In this document: positions 16,709-25,932 of the stretch, piece after piece | How the letters are laid out: the number at the start of each line of letters is the position of its first letter | Numbering within the stretch: position 1 is the first letter of the stretch | Source: Saprospiraceae bacterium | GTDB lineage: Bacteria; Bacteroidota; Bacteroidia; Chitinophagales; Saprospiraceae | Assembly: GCA_041392805.1 (NCBI GenBank) | Contig: JAWKLJ010000002.1 | Coordinates: forward strand, 1,565,001-1,629,000 | DNA: 64,000 nt | Direction: 5' to 3' | Notes under the pieces: model-generated | What the model was told of the DNA's origin: nothing | Seen by the model: only the letters and a program-made list of their open reading frames with translations | Databases searched by the model: none | Translations under genes and position numbers: made by a program

Positions 16709-19429
16709 ATGAAAAAGGTAACTAATGTTTTTCAGAAATTCCTCCTCACCTGCTGCCTCATTTTGGCCATCAGCCAAGTGGCACAGGCAACCATCAAATA
16801 TGTCAAACCAACTTCATCCGGCACAGGCGACGGCTCTTCGTGGGCAAATGCTTCCGACGACCTGCAAGCCATGATAAACGCCGCTGGCAGCGGGGACGAA
16901 GTATGGGTGGCCACTGGCACCTACCTGCCCACCAGGGATATCTCTGGCAACAGTTCCCCCGCTGAGCCGCGGAATAAAACCTTCTTTATTGACAAGGATA
17001 TTGAAATATACGGTGGCTTCCCTAATACGGGCGACCCCGGCATGGCCGACAGGGATTGGAAAACCTACCACACCATCCTCAGCGGCGACCTCAACGGTGA
17101 TGATGTGCCAGGGCTATCCGGCAGCAATCTGGTCAGTGATCCATCAAGGGGTGACAACGCCTACTCAGTGGTTTTTACCAGAAACGTCAGTAGTGATTTT
17201 GTGTTAGATGGATTTTATATAAAAGATGGAAACGCCAGTATCTCTAGTACCGGTGATTATAAAAGCCCCGCCAGAAGCGGTGGTGGCTGGTACAATGAGG
17301 GCAGCCCAACTATTAAGAACTGCTTTTTCCAGTCCAACTCCTGTAGGGCTTCCGGAGGAACGATATTCAATAACGCAAATAACGGAGGTATTGCCAACCC
17401 ATCCTATTCCGACTGCTCCTTCCTCAATTCCTACTCAAACAACACTGGTGGGACGGTTTTCAACAATGGCACAAGTGGAGGCTCGACCAGTCCCACCTTT
17501 ACCAATTGTTCATTTGCCAATACAAGTTCGCCGAACTGGGGTGGTACGGTGGTAAACTACGCCATTGGAGGCGTCTCCAACCCGTCATTTGTCAACTGTT
17601 CTTTTGCTAACTCCAATTCCGGTGTCTATGGAGGAACACTGTATAACGGTTCAGATTCAGGAGGCACCTGCAACCCCTCATACACCAATTGCACTTTCAC
17701 CAACTCTCATGCGGGTGACAGGGGAGGAGTGGCCTTTAACCGCAGAAGTACAGGTACCAACCCCAGTACTTGTAATCCAATTTACACCAACTGTATTTTC
17801 TGGGGGAGTACTGCTGCTAACACTGGGACTATTTTTTATAACTTAAATGCGAACGTCACTGTTAATAATTCGCTCGTTGAAGATGTGGACTGTACCACCT
17901 TTAGCACCAACTCCAATGGGGGCATCACCTGCAACGGCAACATGCTCTTCAACCAAGACCCGCTTTTTGTGGACGCCGCCAATGGTGACCTCCACCTTCA
18001 GCCCTGCTCCCCGGCCATTGATGCAGGAACGGCCACTAATGTACAAGACGACCTCGATGGCAACCCCCGTCCTTTCCCCGGAACGGCCGTAGATATGGGG
18101 GCTTACGAATACCAAAGCATCCTGTCACCAACGATAACCTGCCCTGCCAACGTCACCGCCGATGTGGATGCGGGCATCTGCTGCGCCACGCTGTCCATCG
18201 CTGCCCCAACGGGGGAAGACAATTGTTCCACCCTTACTTTCTCCAATGATTATAATCGGACTAATGACGCCAGCGATGTTTATTTCCCAGGAGAAACCAT
18301 CGTCACTTGGACCGCTACCAACGGCTTGGGCAACACCTTCACCTGCCAACATAGCGTGACTGTGGAAGACAACGAACCGCCAGTGCTTGGTTACACCGAC
18401 GAAGTCTGCTATACTGAATACGAGGTCTGTTTGGATGAACAGGCGGCTTATACCGCCCAGCAGATGGCGGAGCTTGAAATATTTATTGCCAATTGCAACG
18501 GCGACCCTGCCTGCTTGCAAGAAGCTGCAGGGGAAGCTTTAAAAATTGATGAGAACGCCCGTAAGTTGGTATATAATTGCCTGATTATCCTCAACGGTTG
18601 TGAGGTCATTCCAGCAGTGAACAACCAGTTGCCTGACATCGTGGTAGAAGCACCCGCTGGAAGTTGCGAAATCGAACTGAACCCCGGCCCGGTGGTCATG
18701 GAAAATTGCGCCACCTTCACCCTCACCAATGATTTCAACAGCAACGGTACGGGAGAGGGAACTTACCCGGTCGGCACCACTGTCGTCACCTGGACGGCCG
18801 TTGACCAGTACGGCAACACCAGCACCGTTTCCCGCAGTATCACCGTGATTGGCGAGGGCGATGCTGATTGTGATGGTGTTTCAGACGGTTGTGATATCTG
18901 TCCCGGCGGCGATGACTCCGTAGACGCCAATGGGGACGGCATTCCCGATTGCAGCCAGTTGCTTGATTATGAGGATTACAGTCCTGATTGGAAATGCGGC
19001 AACAACAAATTATTTATCTGCCATGTGGACGAGTTCGGCAACCGCCGCACGCTTTGCGTCAACAAAAATGCACTCCTAGGCCACCTCTCCCATGGTGACT
19101 GGGCAGGCCCCTGTCAGAATTGCGACGGGCAGAATTTGGTGGCACCAAATAAAGATGGCATTGGTACAATAGCAGCGCATGCCGAGTTGAACATTTTCCC
19201 AAATCCGGCAAACGGTGAGGTCAGGGTAATATTTGAAAGGCATGCACCAGTTGCTACGCTCCGCATCACGGATGTACTGGGCAGGGTGGTTTACGAAAAA
19301 GAATTGGGCGAAGGGGTTGATCGAATGACAATTGACTTGAACAATAGTCAATTTGAAAATGGCCTTTACCTCGTTTCGCTTTTGGAGAACGGGGAAACAA
19401 ACACAAAGCAATTGGTGGTACTACAATAA
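16709..19429 (+). CDS. Large T9SS type A surface protein with beta-helix (choice-of-anchor Q), HYR-like and Ca-binding modules
   Basis: 906 residues. The signal peptide ends near SQVAQA. Residues about 30-470 form a right-handed beta-helix of the polymorphic-outer-membrane type, opening with KYVKPTSSGTGDGSSWANAS and containing repeated GGT/NNG/NCSFAN strands. It closes with the choice-of-anchor Q signature SPAIDAGTATNVQDDLDGN. Two HYR-like domains follow (about 470-560 and 640-715). A DCDGVSDGCDICPGGDD Ca-binding segment comes next, then a short Cys-rich module (KLFICHVDEFGN to GDWAGPCQNC). The T9SS sorting domain is at about 828-906 (LNIFPNPANGEVRV). It is secreted and surface-bound; a polysaccharide-binding or lyase-like role is possible but no catalytic residues can be assigned. 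Its C-terminal third is duplicated in the frameshifted neighbour. The promoter carries a LytTR-type site. Confidence 0.85.
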   Translation: MKKVTNVFQKFLLTCCLILAISQVAQATIKYVKPTSSGTGDGSSWANASDDLQAMINAAGSGDEVWVATGTYLPTRDISGNSSPAEPRNKTFFIDKDIEIYGGFPNTGDPGMADRDWKTYHTILSGDLNGDDVPGLSGSNLVSDPSRGDNAYSVVFTRNVSSDFVLDGFYIKDGNASISSTGDYKSPARSGGGWYNEGSPTIKNCFFQSNSCRASGGTIFNNANNGGIANPSYSDCSFLNSYSNNTGGTVFNNGTSGGSTSPTFTNCSFANTSSPNWGGTVVNYAIGGVSNPSFVNCSFANSNSGVYGGTLYNGSDSGGTCNPSYTNCTFTNSHAGDRGGVAFNRRSTGTNPSTCNPIYTNCIFWGSTAANTGTIFYNLNANVTVNNSLVEDVDCTTFSTNSNGGITCNGNMLFNQDPLFVDAANGDLHLQPCSPAIDAGTATNVQDDLDGNPRPFPGTAVDMGAYEYQSILSPTITCPANVTADVDAGICCATLSIAAPTGEDNCSTLTFSNDYNRTNDASDVYFPGETIVTWTATNGLGNTFTCQHSVTVEDNEPPVLGYTDEVCYTEYEVCLDEQAAYTAQQMAELEIFIANCNGDPACLQEAAGEALKIDENARKLVYNCLIILNGCEVIPAVNNQLPDIVVEAPAGSCEIELNPGPVVMENCATFTLTNDFNSNGTGEGTYPVGTTVVTWTAVDQYGNTSTVSRSITVIGEGDADCDGVSDGCDICPGGDDSVDANGDGIPDCSQLLDYEDYSPDWKCGNNKLFICHVDEFGNRRTLCVNKNALLGHLSHGDWAGPCQNCDGQNLVAPNKDGIGTIAAHAELNIFPNPANGEVRVIFERHAPVATLRITDVLGRVVYEKELGEGVDRMTIDLNNSQFENGLYLVSLLENGETNTKQLVVLQ

Positions 19430-19442
19430 ACCAAATGAGTGC

Positions 19443-19525
19443 CCAGTTCCGATGCACAGTCGGGACTGGTTACCCCCCTGTTGCCTGGCCACAGCCTCCG
19501 GGCATTGCCTGGCAGCAGGTTTTTT
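19443..19525 (+). promoter_or_regulatory. Second copy of the two-hairpin leader with U-tract
   Basis: Hairpin 1 pairs CCAGTTCCGA (19443-19452) with TCGGGACTGG (19460-19469). Hairpin 2 pairs CTGTTGCC (19478-19485) with GGCAGCAG (19511-19518) and is followed by TTTTTT at 19520-19525. Compared with 16576-16685 an A-U pair has become G-C and others have become G-U, so pairing is kept while sequence changes. It lies 14 bp after the stop of the preceding gene and 20 bases before the ATG at 19546, so it may serve as terminator, attenuator, or both. Confidence 0.6.
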
Positions 19526-19545
19526 CAAAAAAAAACACTATAACC

Positions 19546-21072
19546 ATGAAAAAGATACCCAACATTAAACTGGTCATTTTTTGCATCCTTGCATGGACCA
19601 GCACATCCACTTTTCTATCGGGCCAGGTATTAAAAACCTGGGACGGCTCATTCTCCAGCAATTGGCACGATTCAGCCAATTGGACCCCGGCCGGTGTACC
19701 CGGAGCAGACGACAGCGTGGATATACCCGCTGGTACACCAATTAGCCCAGTCATCAGTACCACCGATGCGAAAGCCTATGATCTTATAGTACAGCCAGAT
19801 GCCTTCCTCGAAGTGACTAGCTACGGCGCCCTGACCATCAATGGTGCTTTCTCCGGTCCCCCTTTTACGAATATAACACTGGGAAATGAGGGTACAATCA
19901 TCAATAGGGGGGATATATACATTACCCAGCCTTACGCCATCGCGCCTGAATTTATTACTGATGTTGGAATTGCTAATCGGGGAACCTTTAACAACTTTGC
20001 AAATGGCAGATTATATATTGACAATGAAACAGATGGTATTGTAAACAGTGGGACGTTTACCAATGAGGGTATCATCACCATTGGGGGGACAGCAAACGTA
20101 CAGCCCATTGCCATTTCTAACGGCGGCACTTTCAACAACAATACTTGCCAAGCCCTGATTGACATCAATTATGAGTATAATCCATTTAACCCAATTGATC
20201 CAATTATTGAGAATTACAGCACCTTTGACAATAGCGGAATCATCATCTCAAATTCTGGTAATAGGAGTTCTATCGGCCACAATACTGGCGCGGTGATAGG
20301 CAGATTTTCCGTACAATCGGGAAACGCGCCCCTACTCGCTGAGTTTGATGGAGAATTTTGGATCGGCTGCCATTCCACTGATTGGAACGACCCTCAAAAT
20401 TGGGCACGTCGCTTTGTACCTACCAGCAGCGATTATGTGACTATCTATTCTGTAGGCAACGCCCCGGTCATCACTTCAGCGACCACGGTCAAATATGTTT
20501 CAGTAGGTCGTGATGCTGTTTTGACTGTTCAAGAATTCGGGAGTTTATATGCAGATTTCATAATAAGCGCGGGCGTAGTGGATAACTATGGCAACATCAC
20601 GATATCTGGAATGACAAATTTTTCCCGTTTCAACAACAACACTTGTGCTACACTCACTTGTCCCAACGGGATTGTCAATACTAATATAATAGATCCCTCC
20701 GTCCCTTGCACCTTTAATAACGCCGGGTTGGTTAAGTTCGCCACCCCTATTATTGTAGATAATGGGTCTACTTTTACCAACGACGGCATCATCGAAAACT
20801 TCCAGGGCAACCTATTGCCAGGTACCGTGACCAACAACGGGCTTGTGGTGGCGCCCATCTACGGCTGCCCATCCACGGGCATACAACCAGCCATTGACTT
20901 AGCCGGAACTGGTTTCACAATCGGCACTACCTGGTACTCCAACCCCAATCTGACCGGCCCGGCTGCCGGCACCTACGATCAGGCCACGAACACTTTTACC
21001 CCTTCCATTGGGGCAGGCACGCACACCCTGTATATGAGCATTGACGGCACGCCCAGTTGTCCAAAGACGTGA
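19546..21072 (+). CDS. N-terminal part of a frameshifted T9SS surface protein
   Basis: I prefer the ATG at 19546 (MKKIPNIKLVIFCILAW) because it follows the same leader as the 16709 gene and gives a proper signal peptide; an upstream ATG at 19435 would translate the hairpins. About 508 residues follow. They start with the TWDGSFSSNWHDSANWTPAG motif common in Bacteroidota surface proteins, then long beta-rich repeats with many NNG/GT strands. The frame ends abruptly in GTPSCPKT, without a sorting domain. The next frame (21057) continues in the same protein style from SKDVTLSTLD and carries the sorting domain, so the two are most simply one gene of about 1,115 codons broken by a one-base deletion near 21058. 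Confidence 0.75.
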   Translation: MKKIPNIKLVIFCILAWTSTSTFLSGQVLKTWDGSFSSNWHDSANWTPAGVPGADDSVDIPAGTPISPVISTTDAKAYDLIVQPDAFLEVTSYGALTINGAFSGPPFTNITLGNEGTIINRGDIYITQPYAIAPEFITDVGIANRGTFNNFANGRLYIDNETDGIVNSGTFTNEGIITIGGTANVQPIAISNGGTFNNNTCQALIDINYEYNPFNPIDPIIENYSTFDNSGIIISNSGNRSSIGHNTGAVIGRFSVQSGNAPLLAEFDGEFWIGCHSTDWNDPQNWARRFVPTSSDYVTIYSVGNAPVITSATTVKYVSVGRDAVLTVQEFGSLYADFIISAGVVDNYGNITISGMTNFSRFNNNTCATLTCPNGIVNTNIIDPSVPCTFNNAGLVKFATPIIVDNGSTFTNDGIIENFQGNLLPGTVTNNGLVVAPIYGCPSTGIQPAIDLAGTGFTIGTTWYSNPNLTGPAAGTYDQATNTFTPSIGAGTHTLYMSIDGTPSCPKT

Positions 21073-22892
21073 CCCTCTCTACACTGGACGATGCCTCCTT
21101 CAGCTATGCTCCCGTCAGCTATTGCACCTATGACGCCGACCCAACGCCCACTATCACGGGGCTATCAGGTGGCACTTTCTCCGGCTCTCCTGCCGGATTG
21201 TCCATCAACCCAGGCACCGGGCAAATAGACCTCTCGGCAAGCACGCCCAATACCTATACGGTGACCTATACCACGGCCGGCCCCTGCTCCAACTCAAGCA
21301 GCACGACCGTCATCGTGGAAAACTGCTGCTTCCTTGACCCCGTTTGTGCCAACCCAACCGTCCAGCTCGATGCTACGGGCAACGTGACCATTTATGCCAC
21401 TGACCTCGACGGCGGCAGTACGAGCTGCGGCACAATGGATTTTACCATTGGCTTCCCCGCAGCGTCTTCGTTCGCTTTCGACTGTTCGGGCATCGGTCCG
21501 AACCTGGTGACTCTCACGGTCACCGACGACACTGGCAGTGCGACCTGCCAAAGCATCGTCACCGTAGAGGACAACTTGCCCCCGAGCGCCCTCTGTAAGG
21601 ACATCAACAAGGTCCTCGGCAGTGGCCCCGGCGGCAACGTCACCCTCCTGCCCAGCGAGGTGGACAACGGCTCCTACGACAACTGCGGCGCCACGGGCGG
21701 GGTCACCCTCGTCAGCGTTTCGCCTAGCAGTTTCAGTTGTTCCAGTTCGCCTACACAAATAGTCACCCTAACTGTGAAGGATGCTCAAAATTTAACCAGC
21801 ACCTGCACGGCCAACGTGACCCTAGTGGACCTCACTGATCCTGTGGCCTTGTGCCAACCAGCTGCTATCCAGCTCGACGCCAGCGGCAATGCCAGCCTGA
21901 CCGCCGCACAAGTGGACAATGGTTCTTCGGATAATTGTGGGATCACGATGATGAGCGTTTTCCCCAACAGTTTCACCTGTGCAAATGTGGGCAATAACTT
22001 CGTCACCCTTACGGTGGAAGATGCTTTTGGAGGGAAACACAGTTGCCAGACCTTCGTCGATGTGCAGGACATCACTGACCCGATGGCGGTTTGTCAAGAC
22101 CTATCTGTCACCCTCGATGCCACGGGCAATGCCGGCATCACGGGCAGCCAGGTCGACGGCGGCAGCTTCGACAATTGCGGCATTGCCTCAATGAGTGTTT
22201 TGCCCAATAGCTTTACTTGCGAAAATGTGGGTGACAACCCAGTGACCCTCACCGTGACCGATGTGAATGGCAACCCTGCCACTTGCTCCGCTACTGTGAC
22301 GGTGGTAGGTTCTGCCGACGACGATTGTGACGGCGTGTTCAACGAGTGTGACATCTGCCCCGGCGGCGACGACTCCGTGGACGCCAATGGGGACGGCATT
22401 CCCGATTGCAGCCAGGTGTTGGCTTATGCCGATTATAGCGAAGATTGGAAATGCAGCAAAAATAAATTATCCATCTGCCATGTGGACAAGTTCGGCAACC
22501 GCAGCACGCTTTGCCTCAACAAAAATGCACTCCTAGACCACCTCTCCCATGGTGATTTTGCAGGCCCCTGTCAGAATTGCGGCGGGCAGAATTTGGTTGC
22601 GCCAGTAAATGGTGGTAATGCCATCCAGCTGAATGTCATCCAACCAGAATTAAGCATTTTCCCTAACCCGGCCAGCCATGAAGTACATATAGTCTTTGAC
22701 CGGCAGGCCCCGGCCGCCACACTCCGCATCATGGATGTGCTCGGCAGGGTGGTTTATGAAAAAGAATTGGGCGAAGATGTTGATCGATTAACAATTGACT
22801 TGAACAATAGTCATTTTGAAAACGGCATATACTTCATATCTCTTTTTGAAGCGGGAGAATTAATAACCAAGTCATTGGTGGTTCAGCAATAA
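21057..22892 (+). CDS. C-terminal part of the frameshifted T9SS type A surface protein
   Basis: 611 residues, opened only by a weak TTG, without signal peptide. It contains PKD/Ig-like strands, then several repeats of about 75-80 residues of the type VALCQPAAIQLDASGNASLT followed by DNGSSDNCGI and TLTVEDAFGG. A Ca-binding CDGVFNECDICPGGDDSVD segment, the short Cys-rich module (KLSICHVDKFGN to HGDFAGPCQNC) and a T9SS sorting domain (LSIFPNPASHEVHIVF) follow. From the Ca-binding segment on, it is nearly the same as the end of the 16709 protein, also at DNA level, showing a recent partial duplication. Without a signal peptide of its own it depends on the 19546 frame for export, so it is either a pseudogene half or a product of frameshifting. 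Confidence 0.75.
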   Translation: MSKDVTLSTLDDASFSYAPVSYCTYDADPTPTITGLSGGTFSGSPAGLSINPGTGQIDLSASTPNTYTVTYTTAGPCSNSSSTTVIVENCCFLDPVCANPTVQLDATGNVTIYATDLDGGSTSCGTMDFTIGFPAASSFAFDCSGIGPNLVTLTVTDDTGSATCQSIVTVEDNLPPSALCKDINKVLGSGPGGNVTLLPSEVDNGSYDNCGATGGVTLVSVSPSSFSCSSSPTQIVTLTVKDAQNLTSTCTANVTLVDLTDPVALCQPAAIQLDASGNASLTAAQVDNGSSDNCGITMMSVFPNSFTCANVGNNFVTLTVEDAFGGKHSCQTFVDVQDITDPMAVCQDLSVTLDATGNAGITGSQVDGGSFDNCGIASMSVLPNSFTCENVGDNPVTLTVTDVNGNPATCSATVTVVGSADDDCDGVFNECDICPGGDDSVDANGDGIPDCSQVLAYADYSEDWKCSKNKLSICHVDKFGNRSTLCLNKNALLDHLSHGDFAGPCQNCGGQNLVAPVNGGNAIQLNVIQPELSIFPNPASHEVHIVFDRQAPAATLRIMDVLGRVVYEKELGEDVDRLTIDLNNSHFENGIYFISLFEAGELITKSLVVQQ

Positions 22893-22921
22893 AGGCTTGA
22901 ATAAAACGACCTCTTAACAGC

Positions 22922-22941
22922 AACATGAATCATCCCGAATT
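22922..22941. repeat. Terminal inverted repeat of the family E element / IS remnant
   Basis: AACATGAATCATCCCGAATT differs from the family E ends (16051-16070 and 16271-16290) at one or two positions. It overlaps the C-terminal codons of the transposase remnant that reads leftward into it, as expected for the end of an insertion sequence. Confidence 0.65.
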
Positions 22942-23157
22942 TTGCGCCCACCAGTAGAAGGGGCAATTTGAGCTGGTCATTCGGGGTTTGTAAAGCGGTA
23001 TCGACAAGTTTCGATACCGCTTTCCTGTTCTATGACACCATCGGCTGAAAAATGGCTGTGTCCAACTTTCCCAATTTCTAAGCATTCTAAGTAGAAAATT
23101 ATAGACCAGGGTTACGATTGCCATCAACTTCATGCGGTTATCCCAAAACCAAAGTCT
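22930..23157 (-). pseudogene. C-terminal fragment of a DDE transposase (IS4/IS1182-like)
   Basis: Read on the minus strand the frame gives RLWFWDNRMKLMAIVTLVYN, then FLLRML and a basic tail ending at a stop inside the terminal repeat. A W-x-N/R-R-x-K-L-x-x-x-x-L-x-Y-x-F-L-L pattern is typical of the last helix of IS4-type DDE transposases. Only about 75 residues remain, with no catalytic DDE residues, so it cannot be active. The upstream side runs into short direct repeats at 23162. The family assignment is by eye. Confidence 0.5.
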
Positions 23158-23161
23158 TGGC

Positions 23162-23540
23162 GATGTAGCTGGAGCTATAGGCTGTCAAAGAAGTGACAGG
23201 TTCACGAGCTGGAGCTCGTTCACGAGCGGCTTAGGACACCAGCGACGCAGCGACACAGCAGGCATTGAAATTTTCCTGCCTTCGGCAGGCAGGGATTGCC
23301 ATTTTAATTTTGATTGAAATTGCCATTGAAGGCGTGAGGATGTAGCTGGAGCTACAGGCAGTCTTGGAAGTAACAAGTTCACGAGCTGGAGCTCGTTCAC
23401 GAGCGGCTTAGGACACCAGCGGCGCAGCGACACAGCAGGCATTGAAATTTTGATTGCCATTTTAATTGCCATTGAAAGCGTGGCGATGTAGCTGGAGCTA
23501 CAGGCTGTCAAAGAAGTGACGAGTTCACGAGCGGTATTGG
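23162..23540. repeat. Direct repeats of about 146-176 bp, 2.3 copies
   Basis: Units begin with GATGTAGCTGGAGCTA at 23162, 23339 and 23485. They share TTCACGAGCTGGAGCTCGTT, GCGGCTTAGGACACCAGCG and ACACAGCAGGCATTGAAATT. The first unit carries an extra CCTGCCTTCGGCAGGCAGG hairpin. The whole 22893-23622 gap otherwise contains only the transposase remnant; the repetitive open frame on its minus strand is a by-product of the repeats. Confidence 0.7.
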
Positions 23541-23622
23541 AGGTTTTTGGCCCCAAATTTAACTCCCTATTTTTTGGGAATAGAAATAAAATAGAGACAT
23601 TCGCTGTTCAACATCACTGCCA

Positions 23623-25932
23623 ATGTCTATGCGATCAGACTGGAAGGGCCTTTTGGCTATTGTTTTTATTGCCTTTGCCTGCATCTCTATTCGATTTGAA
23701 GAGATGTTGGACTTTCCTGATTATAAGGTCATTGAGGCTTATGGGGATGGACTCAAAGCCTATACGGTAATTTATTACCATGCCAAATATGACAGTACCT
23801 ATTCGCATTATCAAGGCATGAATTATCCCTATGGGGAGCATGTTGTGCCAGCAGCCACTCAACCCATTTTATCTACGACCATCAAGTTTATATCCGATCA
23901 TTTTGTTGATATAAAGCCCTATACCTTTCATTTGGTGCATGTATTGATGTTGTTTTCCATCTTTTTATGTGCCCTATTCGTGTACCTGATATTGAGGTAT
24001 TTGGAATTACCCGTTTGGTATAGTGTGATGGTGGCCATTGGCATTACTTTTTTGGCGCCTCAAATCGACCGAATGTCTTCCCATTATGGCCTGGCGCACC
24101 CTGCGGTCATTCCTATGGTGATTTACTTTTTGATGCGATTTGATGAAAAGCGGCATTGGCGCTGGAGTGTTTACACCATGCTGACGGTGTTTTGTTATTC
24201 CCTGGTACACTTTTATTATTTTGCCATACTTACCTTCCTGATTTCCTTTTACTTTTTGTTCCATTTTTTGCAGGATATCAGTTGGAAACGATTTAGAGAA
24301 AGTGCCGTCCATTATAGTATCCAATTATTGGTTCCACTGTCTTTCTTTTTTGTTTGGATGATCCTGAATGATCCCATTCCCGATCGGGTTTCTATTCCCT
24401 GGGGGTATTTGCACTACCGGGCCAAATGGCATGGCGTATTTGTTTCCTTGAATCAGCCTTATTTCCGGTGGTTTCACCAGCATGTAATGGCATTTGATTG
24501 GTTGGATTTTGAAAACATGGCCTACTTGGGGCTTGCCGGCGTGGCGACCACCCTTCTGGTGTCTTATTATTGGGTAAAAAACCGATTTAAACGGCCCGCT
24601 ATCCAGATCGACCACCAGGCAGCACCCTATTTGAATAAGTTGTTTTATGCATCCGTCGTGATTTTTTTATTTTCTTTCGGCTTGCCCTTTATCATACCAG
24701 GTTTGTCGGGTTTGATAAAATACACCGGACCTATTAAACAATTCAGGGGGATTGGCCGATTCGTTTGGGTATTTTATTTTGTAATTAATATAGTAGGTTT
24801 TACGGGGTTATATTATTGGGTTAAGAAAAAAGCATTGCAGCCATTGTTTTACTGGCCGGTTTTATTGGTCCCTGCCCTGGTACTGCTCTTTGAAGCCTAT
24901 AATTTTACGAAAGTAGAGGATGTACGGCTAGACGAAATCCAGGAATTAAAACCAGGAAACACCTATCCCGAGGTAACGGGCATCGACTTTGACCAATACC
25001 AGGCCATTTTACCCATCCCTTATTACCACATCGGCTCGGACAACTTTTGGTGGGCACCCAGTGGCTTTATCATGCAAAAATCGCAGGTTTTGTCTATCCA
25101 GACCGGCTTACCCGTCACGGCGGCCATGCTGACCCGCTCCTCGCCCTCCCAAACGATCAAGCAATTGCAATTGATCATGGAGCCCTACCGCCGCCCCGCT
25201 ATCTTTGACGATTATCCCAACAACAAGCCCTTATTAATGGCCTGGGATGAGACACGTTACCAGGAGAACAAAGCACCTTATGCACACCTGGAAGGCGCCG
25301 GCCCTTTGCTCTATGAACAAGGAGAACTCCGGATTTTTGAACTAAGCCTGGAAAGTTATGACCAGCGGATCGCCGCTAAAAGAGACGCGATTGTTCGAGA
25401 AATGCAGGATACCCTGTACCCCCGTGCCGGGCTACTTAGCCGGGATTCGAATGCTGTTTTTATCTTGGAATCCTTTGATAGTGGAGAAAAAGATAAATTA
25501 TATGCAGGTGCCGGAGCGAATGCTTTTAAATTGAAAAAATGGACGACGACCTTTGAGGCTCCGATTCCAAAAACAGACTCCCTCAACTGGATGGTTTCTT
25601 TCTGGATGTACATCGACCAGGATATTGTACCAAGAACTGATTTTGAATTGGTGCAATTCAATGAATTTGGCAGCGAACTAAAAAAAGATGGCAAACAAAT
25701 AAGGGAGTTCGTTAAAGCCATTGACAACAATGGTTGGGGCCTCCTGGAGTTGCCTTTTCAATTGGATACCCGAACCACCAATGTCAAAATTCGCATGCGA
25801 AATCCTGATATCAATGGCGATATCCTGTTTTGGGATGAGTTGTTGCTTCGTCCGGCTCATCTTGATTTGTATCGGGCAATGGATGGGGCGGTTTGGAAGA
25901 ATAACAGACTATTCCAGAAGGATTTGCAATGA
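23623..25932 (+). CDS. Polytopic membrane protein, GT-C glycosyltransferase-like
   Basis: 769 residues. About ten membrane helices occupy residues 8-430. The first periplasmic loop contains EAYGDGLKAYTVIYYHAKYD and GMNYPYGEH, resembling the acidic first loop of GT-C enzymes that use lipid-linked sugars, but no family motif is certain. The C-terminal third (about 470-769) is soluble and beta-rich. I cannot name the substrate. It has no close operon partner: the 730-bp gap before it is IS debris and the 640-bp gap after it is repeat-rich. The gene could start two codons later at MRSDWKGLL. Alternatives are a YfhO-like or other uncharacterised multi-pass protein. Confidence 0.6.
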   Translation: MSMRSDWKGLLAIVFIAFACISIRFEEMLDFPDYKVIEAYGDGLKAYTVIYYHAKYDSTYSHYQGMNYPYGEHVVPAATQPILSTTIKFISDHFVDIKPYTFHLVHVLMLFSIFLCALFVYLILRYLELPVWYSVMVAIGITFLAPQIDRMSSHYGLAHPAVIPMVIYFLMRFDEKRHWRWSVYTMLTVFCYSLVHFYYFAILTFLISFYFLFHFLQDISWKRFRESAVHYSIQLLVPLSFFFVWMILNDPIPDRVSIPWGYLHYRAKWHGVFVSLNQPYFRWFHQHVMAFDWLDFENMAYLGLAGVATTLLVSYYWVKNRFKRPAIQIDHQAAPYLNKLFYASVVIFLFSFGLPFIIPGLSGLIKYTGPIKQFRGIGRFVWVFYFVINIVGFTGLYYWVKKKALQPLFYWPVLLVPALVLLFEAYNFTKVEDVRLDEIQELKPGNTYPEVTGIDFDQYQAILPIPYYHIGSDNFWWAPSGFIMQKSQVLSIQTGLPVTAAMLTRSSPSQTIKQLQLIMEPYRRPAIFDDYPNNKPLLMAWDETRYQENKAPYAHLEGAGPLLYEQGELRIFELSLESYDQRIAAKRDAIVREMQDTLYPRAGLLSRDSNAVFILESFDSGEKDKLYAGAGANAFKLKKWTTTFEAPIPKTDSLNWMVSFWMYIDQDIVPRTDFELVQFNEFGSELKKDGKQIREFVKAIDNNGWGLLELPFQLDTRTTNVKIRMRNPDINGDILFWDELLLRPAHLDLYRAMDGAVWKNNRLFQKDLQ

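Noticed and set aside
19435..19545. Upstream ATG extension of the 19546 protein
   Set aside because: It would translate the duplicated hairpin leader, and the signal peptide begins at 19546.
23185..23556. 123-codon minus-strand ORF with repeated amino-acid blocks
   Set aside because: The repetition mirrors the direct DNA repeats at 23162-23540; no start region or family is evident.
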